From assembly GCA_041740675.1 (NCBI GenBank), contig JBGSLN010000033.1, positions 1 to 24,420 of the forward strand: a DNA stretch of 24,420 nt, given 5' to 3'. Below the pieces are notes generated by a model that ran no database searches, was not told the origin of the DNA, and was given only the letters and a program-made list of their open reading frames with translations. The DNA comes from JBGSLN01 sp041740675 (GTDB lineage: Bacteria > Pseudomonadota > Gammaproteobacteria > JBGSLN01). Shown here in pieces: positions 17,078 through 24,420 of this stretch. Both the position numbers and the translations under genes were made by a program. How positions within the stretch are numbered: position 1 is the stretch's first letter; each line of letters opens with the position of its first letter.

Positions 17078-18340
17078 ATGGCCACAAAGTTTTTTTCATC
17101 TAGAATTAATTCGTACTTACCTTGGTTTATTGCATCCTTCTTTGCTTTTTTTCAGTTTTTAGGACAAACAGCCGCAGGTGTCATGGGATCTGAATGGGTC
17201 AAAGATTTTCATCTTAATGCATTTGGATTAAGTAAATTATCCGCCGCTTTTTTTTATGCTTATGTTTTAGTGCAAATACCTGTTGGCATTATATACGATC
17301 GTTATTCCACCCGTTATGTTCTTGCCATATCTGCTTTTGTTCTGATGGGCAGTAATTTTTTATTAGCATATACTCACAGTTATGCTATCGCTATTGTAGC
17401 TAGATTTTTAATGGGAGCCGGTTCAGCATTTGGATTTATCGGATTATTACATGTGAGTGCCAATTATTTTCCAGCTAGGCGATTTACTATGTTAGTAGCT
17501 GTATCTGAAAGTCTAGCTATGATAGGAGTGACAATCGGCGTTATTCTATTAAGCTGGTTAGTTACTCATCAATCATGGAGAAATGTTATTTTTGATAGCG
17601 GTTTAATTATGGGTTTAGTATTTCTAACAGCTTTATTTTTTGTGCGCGATCCTGCTAATAAACAGCAGCAAGAATCTTCTAAGCAAACATTATCATTTAA
17701 AGTTATTTTCTACCAATTAAAACAGATCATGACCCAACCACAAGTTATCTTAAGTAGTGTGATTAGTTTTTTTATTTTTTCTGCTATTAGTGCTTTTGCA
17801 TCGCTATGGGGGATTATATTTTTAACTCAGGTATACAGTTTCAATCACCAAGCTGCAGCGAATAGAGTCGCAATGATTTTTATTGGAATTGCTGTGGGTG
17901 GACCGATAAATGGATGGTTAGCAAAAACAATAAATTATAGAGCTGTATTATTGTCGATAGAGACACTCGCTTGGATTTTAATGGCCATTACTATTTTTAA
18001 TTCCTTTCTTTCACCCATAGTTTTATATATATTATTTTTTCTTATTGGCTTTTGTGCATCTGTGTATATTCTATATTTTACCGTCGTAAAGGAAGCAGTT
18101 GATCCTAGTATTCGTGCAACTGCACTCGGAACAGCTAACATGATTATTATGTCAAGTGGCGCCTTGATGCAACTATTAATCGGTTGGCTATTACAAAATC
18201 ATGATTTTCATTTAAGTAATACTATAAATGCTTTGTATCGATTATCATTAGGTGTATTGCCTCTTGGAATGTTTATTGCTTTTATATTAACTTTTTGGAT
18301 TAGAGAACCAGGCTATAGTAATTCTAATAAAGTTTCTTGA
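17078..18340 (+). CDS. MFS transporter resembling Legionella Pht permeases
   Basis: 420 residues with about twelve membrane segments. Motif A is better kept than in the preceding gene (GIIYDRYSTRYVL, residues 70-82), and RFLMGAGSAFGFIGLLHVSA (109-128) followed by NYFPARRF matches the TM4 region of the anion-cation symporter and Pht-type MFS proteins. In Legionella, Pht permeases take up amino acids and nucleosides inside the vacuole and gate intracellular growth. A late segment, AVDPSIRATALGTANMIIMS, is also typical. The membership is by resemblance of motifs, and the solute is unknown. The ATG at 17078 has only a weak AAGA upstream. A perfect TTGACA lies at 17025-17030, next to a palindrome CGTATACG (17032-17039), but the best -10 (TTTAAT, 17052-17057) is 21 bases away, so the promoter is uncertain. 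Confidence 0.88.
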   Translation: MATKFFSSRINSYLPWFIASFFAFFQFLGQTAAGVMGSEWVKDFHLNAFGLSKLSAAFFYAYVLVQIPVGIIYDRYSTRYVLAISAFVLMGSNFLLAYTHSYAIAIVARFLMGAGSAFGFIGLLHVSANYFPARRFTMLVAVSESLAMIGVTIGVILLSWLVTHQSWRNVIFDSGLIMGLVFLTALFFVRDPANKQQQESSKQTLSFKVIFYQLKQIMTQPQVILSSVISFFIFSAISAFASLWGIIFLTQVYSFNHQAAANRVAMIFIGIAVGGPINGWLAKTINYRAVLLSIETLAWILMAITIFNSFLSPIVLYILFFLIGFCASVYILYFTVVKEAVDPSIRATALGTANMIIMSSGALMQLLIGWLLQNHDFHLSNTINALYRLSLGVLPLGMFIAFILTFWIREPGYSNSNKVS

Positions 18341-18502
18341 ATCAATCGAAATAGGAAACTATCGAATATTATCATTTTTATTATCCACCGATGTATCGTC
18401 AGTTTAAGTTTTCAAGATAAAAATTCGCTTTATAGATACTGTAACTCTTCAGCAATGTCTATTTTGAGGGAATTTGCTCTCATATATACTTTTAACAGTT
18501 AA

Positions 18503-18529
18503 TTGACTGATAAATAATTTTGTTATAAT
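18503..18529 (+). promoter_or_regulatory. Strong extended -10 promoter upstream of the 1399/142-codon operon
   Basis: TTGACT (18503-18508) precedes a perfect TATAAT (18524-18529) that carries the extended element TGT immediately before it (18521-18523). The 15-base spacer is short, but an extended -10 tolerates a poor -35. Transcription should begin near 18536, about 330 bases ahead of the first gene. Confidence 0.65.
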
Positions 18530-18619
18530 ATGATTATTGCAATGAGTCTTCTCGATGCCGAATTTCGAGGACTGATAAGCCAACCAATCTTATCTAGTTT
18601 TAAGGAGTAAACGGGTTCA

Positions 18620-18658
18620 TCGCTGAAATACAATTAAGAATATTAATTGTTTTAGCGA
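18620..18658 (+). promoter_or_regulatory. Long stem-loop in the leader of the 1399-codon gene
   Basis: TCGCT (18620-18624) pairs with AGCGA (18654-18658), AAA with TTT, and ACAATTA with TAATTGT around a 7-base loop, giving about 15 pairs interrupted only by single-base bulges. No T run follows, so it is a poor terminator. An attenuator, RNA-stability element or part of a small RNA are all possible. It matches no riboswitch class that I know. Confidence 0.5.
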
Positions 18659-18869
18659 GAAACTAATTACTCTAATCTAAATATTTAGTTAAATCATCAC
18701 TCACTAAAACAAAATAGTAGTTGTTTTCTTAGTTTAAACGGCAACTGGTTATTAGTTTATTTTTAACAAATTTTATATAAATTTTCCAATCCGTTCGTTA
18801 AAAAATAACTAACACAACCAGTGGACGGTGATAATACATAAGAGACTATGAATTTAGTAAAAGTGAAGA

Positions 18870-21800
18870 ATGGTTATGTTTAGAATATCATCCATGATAG
18901 CGCGTTGGAGGAATCGAAAGGTTGACTTAGGTTCCCCTACAAAAGTAGATCAAAGCACGAGTTCAACGCCAAAATCTCAAAGTCCTTTAGATATCGATCC
19001 TTTACTAGACTTTGCCACAATGCTAACTGAAGTTCTCCAAAGTATTCAACTCGAAGATATTTATAAAGTCAATTTAGGCACAAGATCCAATAAAAAAGAG
19101 GAAGATAAAAATAAATCGGATAAAGGAAAAGAAAAAATGCCTGAAAATGAAGAAGAGAATAAAGAGAAAAAAACAGATTTTGCAGCTCCTCAAGGTAAAG
19201 AACTAGAAATGCTTCAAACACAGTTTGAATTGCATAAAGATAAGATCCTGAAACCGTTAAGTAATCTCGCTCGTACTAATGATAAATCATCAGCAGATAA
19301 ATGGCTCACGTTTGCCAAAGTTACCAAAGAAATACTCATCCATAATCAAGAAACAAATCCTTTAACAAACACTGTCCTAAGAATACTTAAAATTATATTT
19401 AAAATTCATGAAAATAATATCGGAATCACTCTTGACAATCTTAACCAACAAGAATCTGAAGCTGATTTTTTTAATCAAATTTACGCTGATTTAGATCTTA
19501 TCATCATTCATAGTCGTTTTCGAAAATTAATGGAAAAAAATTCTCAACTGGCAAATAGTGTTAAATCTGAACTTTTTTCTGATGATAAAATGAAAATGAG
19601 CACGCAGCAATTTTATGATGAGCTTGTTAGCTACTTACTTAAAAAAATGTCTAATTTACCTTTGCCGATTGATGATGCTGCAATTGTCGAGTATTTTCTT
19701 CCTGCCATTAAATATGTTTATGAATTACCTTCCGAAGCACTTGAAAGAATATTTCCTACTTTAGAACAAGAATTGCTTTTTAAATTAAAGGCGATGAAAT
19801 TAAGTCTGTTAAATAAATTAAGTAAGCAGAAAAATCCTACTGATATTACTCAAATAGCAAATATTGATGAAAATAATATATCACAGTATTGTGAGTATGG
19901 AGTGGAACAAATTTGCAAATTGGGAAATAGAGATAATGCATCGCTCAGTGATAATGAAAAAATGATTTTAACTCATGCTTATCGATTTATTAATCTACTA
20001 AATAATCACCAAGAGAAGAGGAGAGCTTTAATTTTCATATTAGGATCAAGTGGCGATAAGGAAAAAATAGAAATTAGCAAAATAATTAGCATCGAATATG
20101 AAAGTGTGCAACAACAGATTAACAATGCAACAGCTACTTTAAAACGTACTTATCTTGAGAATCTAAAAGAACGCTTATCTGAGAATTTGAATGGATTAAT
20201 TATTTATATAAAAGAGCTAATTAATAGCCAAAAAGAATTTATACTGCACCTTGTTAAAGGTGGCCCCGATTGGGAATATACAAATAACTTGTTGGAAAAG
20301 CTAAATAATATTAAAAAACATTTAACAAATTTAAATGACGGTATAAACATTTCATCATCTGATATAACATTAAAATGGTATGAAACTTATACTAAAAAAA
20401 TTGAAGAACAACTTATTGCTTTAAATACACTTAAGCAGGATGCTAAAGCTAATGGCAAACGTTTATCTAATGATTTTCTATTGAATACTGCTCATCAAAG
20501 AACTGAAAATGCTTTGTTAGGACAGCTTTATCAAATTAATAACGTTTTGAATGGACAAAAAAATGCTTATGGATTATTACCGACGCCAGATACTTCAGAG
20601 ATATTAGATAATATTAGATTAACTGCATCTCGTTATCAAAGTAGCCAATTGTTAACAAAATATATTGCTGATAGAAAATCTTCTGTCTTAAAAAATTTGA
20701 AATATGGGATGGTTGATTTATGGCATTGGTGGCGCAATCGTAATGATGAACGCAATAATTTTTCAAAGGCATCTCGAATAGATACAGCAACAACTGCAAT
20801 TGATTGCTTGAAATATGGTAAGAATATAAAGGAAACGGAAACCAAAAAAATTGATTATCTATTGCTAATAAAATCACTCATAGAAAAACACGATGCTATT
20901 GTTGATCCAAATTCAGAAGAAAAACAAATTTTAGCTAATATTTTATCGCAGATGTATCATGATCTTTCTGATACTAAAGATGATAGTATCGTGAATCGAA
21001 AAAAAGCGATTGCTGAATTGATTCAATTTCATTTTATTTCCCGTTTGCGTCTTAACCTTTCTGTGGTTTTAGCCAAAGCATCCCAGGTGGATCAAATTAA
21101 ACTATATCAGGCAGAACGTTCCAGCTTCATGGCAGGACCAATGGAATCTATATTTAGAAAAGCTTGGTATAAATTTCAAGATATCTTAGTTTTGGATGCT
21201 TATCGGCAAGAATCCGAAGCACAATACAAACATATTAAGACATTGAATTTATATTTAGAACAATTTTCTGAATATGCTGCTGTGGATAATATTCAAAACT
21301 TTTGGATTGGATATACCGAACATTGTGCAGTTGCTATTTTAAATGTGCAAAAAACAGATCCTGATTTAGCAAATAAAATTACTAATAATCAACTTTTTGT
21401 GGTTGAAACTTTTTTAAAAGGCAAAGTTAATTCGCCTGAGGATATTCATAGAATAAAAGTAGCTATATTAAGACACAGTCTTCCAACTCAACTTAAAGAA
21501 ATACTACCATATGAAACAATTGAATCCATTCAAGCTAAACAAGAGGCACAGTATGGTGCAGCACAGATTATAACTACAGCGACGGAGAGTGAAATTCGTA
21601 AACAATCAGCAGTGACGAGTGTCACAAATTATCTTACACGTGACCTTCAAATCTATTTTGCTGGAGAAAGAGCGGCTGCAAGTGGACGTCTTGCTTATGC
21701 TAAAACTGTAGGAGGTTTTTTGGCTGATACAGTTGGGAATGTCGGTAAGATGGCTAATAATGTTGTGCCAGGAGCAGGGATAGCAGGTGATGTTTTAGCA

Positions 21801-23069
21801 GGCGTAATAAACTATGAGGAATCAAATAAGATTAAGAAAGAAGTCAAGAATGCTTGTTCGTCTGATAATGTAATAACTCACGTACAGATTGATCACTTCA
21901 TCGGCAGTATGGCGAAAGCATTAGTGGCAATGTACGCTTATCAAATCCCGTTGATCGATACTCGTGATATCGAAGATTTCGCTAAATATTTATTTGAACG
22001 TGCAACTAAGGCAATAAAGACAGGAATTTTAAATGGAAAAACGCTAGAAGCAACCATTGACAGCATCATCATCGCTATATACGAAGATTGCAGCATGAAA
22101 TTAGGAGGTACGAATGTTTCTGTAAACCGGTTTCACCCACAACATGAAACTTATAAAAACAATAATTACATAATCACTATCGAGGAAATTAAACCAGGAA
22201 TAGCAGTCATTGATGCAGCAAACAATAAAATAACTTACTACACTCGCCCTAGAGCTGAACCTGAAAAATATGGTTTTGTTTTTATGAATAAAAAACCTGA
22301 GCGTGAATATTTAGTTCTAGCTAATCTAAATGATGAGAAAATAGCAAACATGATCAGGAGTGAGGCGCATCAAGAAGCTATTGTACGAGCTAAAACTGAA
22401 CTAGCCAGTGTAAGTTCATCAAAGAATGAAGATGAAGTAGCAAGTTTGAAACAACAGGTTGACACTTTAACAAAAGAAAATGCAGCATTGGCAGTAAGAA
22501 TGCAAGAACAGGAAGAAAGAAAACGACAACGTAAACAAGAAAAAATCGCGTATAAGGAACAAAAGCAACTAGAAAAAGGACAACATCAAAAACAAAAACA
22601 AGAAGCACTAGAATCTTTAGTAGCAGCCCAAGTAGCAGTTCAACTTGAGAATCGCAAAAAGAAAAAAAATACTGCAAATCCTCAGGTAATTGCTATACAA
22701 GAAGCAAACTCTTCGATAAAGGACGAAGTAGTTGCGACAACAGAAGTAGTTGAAATACCAAAAGCAGTTGAGACACCAAAAGTAGTTGGGGAAATTGATC
22801 ACATGCAAAGAAATCTTGAGAAAACTATCGCAATTATTCAAGACAGCAGCGTTGCATTAGACCAAAATTATAAAAATGCGCAAGAGGCTATCAAAGAGGA
22901 ATTACAAAAAACGAAAAAAGATTTGCAAGAACAACATCAGAACGGAGGTACTCCTCTAACATTTTTCCCACCAGTTAAAGATATACCGACGCTTGTTTTA
23001 GAACCAGAAGAACCTGGCAAAGAAAAATTATTTGATAATACATCTCAGCCAGTTAAACAATCAGCATAA
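18870..23069 (+). CDS. Large unknown protein with Gly/Ala-rich hydrophobic segment and charged coiled coil (1399 residues)
   Basis: ATG 18870 is the first possible start (an in-frame stop lies at 18864); ATG 18876 is equally plausible, as neither has a good ribosome binding site. Visible parts in order: a short basic N-terminus (MIARWRNRK); a highly charged Lys/Glu low-complexity stretch at about 75-105; a long helical region to about 930; a Gly/Ala-rich hydrophobic segment at about 940-980 (LAYAKTVGGFLADTVGNVG, then VVPGAGIAGDVLAGV) resembling membrane-inserting or glycine-zipper helices; a mixed helical and beta region to about 1170; a very charged coiled coil at 1185-1262; hexapeptide repeats at 1287-1307; and a further helix before a tail holding the acidic cluster EPEEPGKEK about 20 residues from the end. 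No enzyme motif is seen. The C-terminal acidic cluster resembles the E-block of Dot/Icm substrates. The next gene starts 18 bases later, so they form an operon. Confidence 0.88.
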   Translation: MVMFRISSMIARWRNRKVDLGSPTKVDQSTSSTPKSQSPLDIDPLLDFATMLTEVLQSIQLEDIYKVNLGTRSNKKEEDKNKSDKGKEKMPENEEENKEKKTDFAAPQGKELEMLQTQFELHKDKILKPLSNLARTNDKSSADKWLTFAKVTKEILIHNQETNPLTNTVLRILKIIFKIHENNIGITLDNLNQQESEADFFNQIYADLDLIIIHSRFRKLMEKNSQLANSVKSELFSDDKMKMSTQQFYDELVSYLLKKMSNLPLPIDDAAIVEYFLPAIKYVYELPSEALERIFPTLEQELLFKLKAMKLSLLNKLSKQKNPTDITQIANIDENNISQYCEYGVEQICKLGNRDNASLSDNEKMILTHAYRFINLLNNHQEKRRALIFILGSSGDKEKIEISKIISIEYESVQQQINNATATLKRTYLENLKERLSENLNGLIIYIKELINSQKEFILHLVKGGPDWEYTNNLLEKLNNIKKHLTNLNDGINISSSDITLKWYETYTKKIEEQLIALNTLKQDAKANGKRLSNDFLLNTAHQRTENALLGQLYQINNVLNGQKNAYGLLPTPDTSEILDNIRLTASRYQSSQLLTKYIADRKSSVLKNLKYGMVDLWHWWRNRNDERNNFSKASRIDTATTAIDCLKYGKNIKETETKKIDYLLLIKSLIEKHDAIVDPNSEEKQILANILSQMYHDLSDTKDDSIVNRKKAIAELIQFHFISRLRLNLSVVLAKASQVDQIKLYQAERSSFMAGPMESIFRKAWYKFQDILVLDAYRQESEAQYKHIKTLNLYLEQFSEYAAVDNIQNFWIGYTEHCAVAILNVQKTDPDLANKITNNQLFVVETFLKGKVNSPEDIHRIKVAILRHSLPTQLKEILPYETIESIQAKQEAQYGAAQIITTATESEIRKQSAVTSVTNYLTRDLQIYFAGERAAASGRLAYAKTVGGFLADTVGNVGKMANNVVPGAGIAGDVLAGVINYEESNKIKKEVKNACSSDNVITHVQIDHFIGSMAKALVAMYAYQIPLIDTRDIEDFAKYLFERATKAIKTGILNGKTLEATIDSIIIAIYEDCSMKLGGTNVSVNRFHPQHETYKNNNYIITIEEIKPGIAVIDAANNKITYYTRPRAEPEKYGFVFMNKKPEREYLVLANLNDEKIANMIRSEAHQEAIVRAKTELASVSSSKNEDEVASLKQQVDTLTKENAALAVRMQEQEERKRQRKQEKIAYKEQKQLEKGQHQKQKQEALESLVAAQVAVQLENRKKKKNTANPQVIAIQEANSSIKDEVVATTEVVEIPKAVETPKVVGEIDHMQRNLEKTIAIIQDSSVALDQNYKNAQEAIKEELQKTKKDLQEQHQNGGTPLTFFPPVKDIPTLVLEPEEPGKEKLFDNTSQPVKQSA
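22728..22790 (+). repeat. 18-base tandem repeat, 3.5 copies, inside the 1399-codon gene
   Basis: GTAGTTGCGACAACAGAA, GTAGTTGAAATACCAAAA, GCAGTTGAGACACCAAAA and a half copy GTAGTTGGG follow one another in frame (22728-22745, 22746-22763, 22764-22781, 22782-22790). They encode VVATTE-VVEIPK-AVETPK-VVG, residues 1287-1307. It is probably a flexible linker between the coiled coil and the C-terminal helix, and the copy number may vary between strains. Confidence 0.75.
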
Positions 23070-23087
23070 TAAACTAGGGATAATTTT

Positions 23088-23516
23088 ATGTACCGATATA
23101 CTACTAAAGAAAGGGCATTTGGAGCTGCTTTTAACGGCAACTCACACTTGAAAGATGTAGGTCGTGATATCCAAAGTTGGAAAAAAGAGCGTGATAAGTG
23201 TATACGAACAGCAAACGCATTAATTGAGAAATTAGAAAGTACTAAACGCCAAATAGTGCAAATAACTCTTGAAAGATCACAAGAAGGCGTAGATATATCT
23301 AGTTGCGATCAAAAATTACAGGAACTAAAGCACCAAATAGATCTAGACATAGAAACTTTTCAAAAAGTTCATTCAGGGCTTAATGACCTTTTAAATCAGC
23401 AAAAAGAGTTGCAAGAAGCAATTACCACGATTGAGCGAGAGGCTATTCCAAAAGATACTAAACCAATGCTAGCTGATGAAGACCGAAGATCATCACCCTC
23501 GATAAGTGTTAAATAG
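23088..23516 (+). CDS. Small coiled-coil protein, partner gene of the 1399-codon protein
   Basis: 142 residues, starting at an ATG with a clear Shine-Dalgarno (AGGGA, 23076-23080, seven bases upstream) and only 18 bases after the large gene, so the two are almost certainly cotranscribed. Residues about 31-118 form one long coiled-coil stretch with heptad-like leucines and isoleucines (SWKKERDKCIRTANALIEKL onwards). The first 30 residues are basic and contain Gly/Ala. The C-terminal tail is unstructured, with an acidic-basic-Ser run (DEDRRSSPSISVK) resembling type IVB export signals. No family is recognised. Because its neighbour also ends in coiled coils, a physical complex is the simplest guess: chaperone, assembly factor or co-secreted partner. 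There is no catalytic motif, membrane segment or DNA-binding motif. Confidence 0.8.
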   Translation: MYRYTTKERAFGAAFNGNSHLKDVGRDIQSWKKERDKCIRTANALIEKLESTKRQIVQITLERSQEGVDISSCDQKLQELKHQIDLDIETFQKVHSGLNDLLNQQKELQEAITTIEREAIPKDTKPMLADEDRRSSPSISVK

Positions 23517-23526
23517 TAATTCTGAT

Positions 23527-23564
23527 GTCACACGATTGCTTCACTACGGTCGCAATGATGAGAC
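23527..23564 (-). repeat. Dispersed palindromic repeat (CATTGCGA...GCAATC family)
   Basis: GTCACACGATTGC (23527-23539) and GCAATGATGAGAC (23552-23564) are inverted arms agreeing at 10 of 13 positions around a 12-base loop. The reverse strand reads CATTGCGACCGTAGTGAAGCAATC, a good match to the widespread CATTGCGAGCGAAGCGAAGCAATC-type repeat. It fills the 63-base gap between the convergent coiled-coil and EamA genes and may double as a transcript end. Confidence 0.75.
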
Positions 23565-23579
23565 ATACACCATGATTGC

Positions 23580-24420
23580 TTAAACTTCTGCAAGATAAAT
23601 CCCCAATGCTAATATTGTCGCCCAAATCCAATAATAATGATTAATGACACCTAAGCCAAACATCCGTGTAAAAAGCGCGTCCCAAAGAACGAAGGTTGCG
23701 TTAAATAGAGTAGCGATGCTAGCGCCTACCGCTTTGATCGAATAATAATAAGTTAAATATGAAATGGAAGCAGTAAGTATGCAGAGCATTGCCAACATTG
23801 GCTGCTCTATGGTCTGATCGATAATTGGCATTAAATGCTCATGGAAGAAAAATAAAGCCAATAAAATAATAATGTAACTTGAAGCAGAAATAAGTTGTCT
23901 GATGCCAAGTAAAAAAGAAATATCAGCTTTGGTGTGTTGATAAGCTAAGTTCAGTAGTACAGATTCCAAGCCCCAACCTATCATTGCTATTGCAGCAAAA
24001 ATAAGCCCCAACGTCAGATGATTGCTAATGGTATATTGTTCACCCTGTATTGAAATAGCGATAATACCTATCATTGCTATTAGCACGCCACTCGTTTTTT
24101 TCCAACTAGTTTCTGCGCCGATAAAAAATACGGTAAGCAAGAAGGTGATAATCGGATAAGAAGCTGTTATGGCTCCAGCGTATACGGGCCCGGCATAATC
24201 AATTCCGATTATCGCCGTACACATGCCTAGCGGTCCAGCGCAAATAGCAGCAATTAACAAGAGATAAAATGCTGATTTTTCGATCTTAATATCGTTAAAA
24301 AGTTTTTTTCTTACGTTTCTATAACTAATAATCGCCATCGCGGAAAAACTATCTTGCAAAAAGGACAAGATCAATGAAAAAATAATTACAACAATAAGCG
24401 TGTTTTGTGCAATCTGCAGT
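23580..24420 (-). CDS. EamA/DMT-family permease (5' end outside window)
   Basis: On the minus strand the frame is open to the right edge of the window. A TTG at 24374 could be read as a start, but the codons before it (TLIVVIIFSL) continue a hydrophobic helix, so the real start lies at or beyond 24420. The visible part of about 280 residues has some nine membrane segments. It shows the two-fold EamA repeat: GPVYAGAITASYPIITFLLT with FIGAETSWKKTSGVLIAMIGI closes the first half, and SYLTYYYSIKAVGASIATLF with ALFTRMFGLGVINHYYWIWA closes the second. Such drug/metabolite transporters move small metabolites or toxic compounds, and the substrate here is unknown. It converges on the coiled-coil operon across the palindromic repeat. 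Higher G+C and family identity mark it as part of the conserved backbone. Confidence 0.9.
   Translation of the reverse strand, partial: LQIAQNTLIVVIIFSLILSFLQDSFSAMAIISYRNVRKKLFNDIKIEKSAFYLLLIAAICAGPLGMCTAIIGIDYAGPVYAGAITASYPIITFLLTVFFIGAETSWKKTSGVLIAMIGIIAISIQGEQYTISNHLTLGLIFAAIAMIGWGLESVLLNLAYQHTKADISFLLGIRQLISASSYIIILLALFFFHEHLMPIIDQTIEQPMLAMLCILTASISYLTYYYSIKAVGASIATLFNATFVLWDALFTRMFGLGVINHYYWIWATILALGIYLAEV

Larger units (their letters stand above)
18341..18869. other. 529-base gap: promoter and long structured leader of the 1399-codon gene
   Basis: No gene is supported here. After a weak hairpin just behind the MFS stop (18345-18361), the gap holds a strong promoter (18503-18529), a short stem CTCGA/TCGAG around 18550-18575, a 15-base-pair stem-loop (18620-18658), a 12-base palindrome CTAAATATTTAG (18677-18688) and a hairpin AAAACAA/TTGTTTT (18706-18727). 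An 11-codon frame (ATG 18848 to TAG 18883) overlaps the start of the large gene. The leader would be roughly 330 bases long if this promoter drives the operon. Confidence 0.6.

Noticed and set aside
18530..18622. 26-codon frame starting in the -10 region (contains MSLLDAEFRGLISQPILSSF)
   Set aside because: Its first ATG overlaps the promoter, the second has no ribosome binding site, and the length is within chance expectation.
18677..18688. Perfect palindrome CTAAATATTTAG, and CGTATACG at 17032-17039, as operators
   Set aside because: Short palindromes of A and T are expected by chance at this composition, and neither is repeated at a matching position elsewhere in the window.
20022..20075. 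LGSSGDKEK in the 1399-residue protein as a Walker A (P-loop) motif
   Set aside because: It lacks the GK[ST] ending and there is no Walker B or sensor motif at the expected distance, so an NTPase call is not supported.
18870..23516. Toxin-antitoxin or defence-system interpretation of the 1399/142-codon pair
   Set aside because: No nuclease, helicase, protease or NTPase motif, and the size ratio and tails fit effector plus partner better.
1..24420. Prophage, insertion sequence, integron, CRISPR array or tRNA genes
   Set aside because: I found no transposase, integrase, structural phage gene, regularly spaced repeats or cloverleaf-capable tRNA sequence in the intergenic stretches.

Overview
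The window reads as part of the chromosome of an AT-rich, host-associated gammaproteobacterium. I infer an intracellular member of the Legionellales (Legionella/Coxiella/Berkiella-like). The reasons are an F-box protein with divergent ankyrin-like repeats, a transporter resembling the Legionella Pht permeases, and several very large, AT-rich, helix- and coiled-coil-rich proteins with no recognisable enzyme domain. No rRNA, tRNA or other taxonomic marker is present, so the lineage is an inference.

Layout. The left edge (1-1945) holds the 3' part of a large unknown gene with a C-terminal membrane segment, followed in the same operon by a small unknown gene. Two ordinary metabolic-type genes follow, an alpha/beta hydrolase and a GcvA-like LysR regulator, converging with a 14-base overlap. 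From 3911 to 14466 lies the main accessory block. A minus-strand F-box/ankyrin-like gene and a plus-strand giant gene of 2756 codons diverge from one AT-rich 350-base control region. A bidirectional terminator (14510-14542) closes the block.

Next come a stand-alone HD-GYP cyclic-di-GMP phosphodiesterase (minus), a 540-base gap with a gene relic and a dispersed palindromic repeat, and two tandem MFS transporters. A 529-base gap with a strong promoter and stem-loops then leads into a second accessory operon: a 1399-codon protein with a Gly/Ala-rich hydrophobic segment and a charged coiled coil, and a 142-codon coiled-coil protein. A second copy of the dispersed repeat separates this from an EamA-type permease that runs off the right edge.

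How the parts may work together. Two kinds of DNA alternate. Conserved genes (hydrolase, LysR, HD-GYP, MFS, EamA) have visibly higher G+C. Long stretches of very AT-rich DNA encode large unknown proteins. The AT-rich genes have the look of secreted effectors: a eukaryotic domain, giant helical scaffolds, no signal peptides, and polar or acidic C-terminal tails of the kind accepted by type IVB (Dot/Icm) secretion. No secretion gene lies in the window, so export is inferred. The strongest candidates for an undescribed system are the F-box/giant divergent pair and the 1399+142-codon operon.
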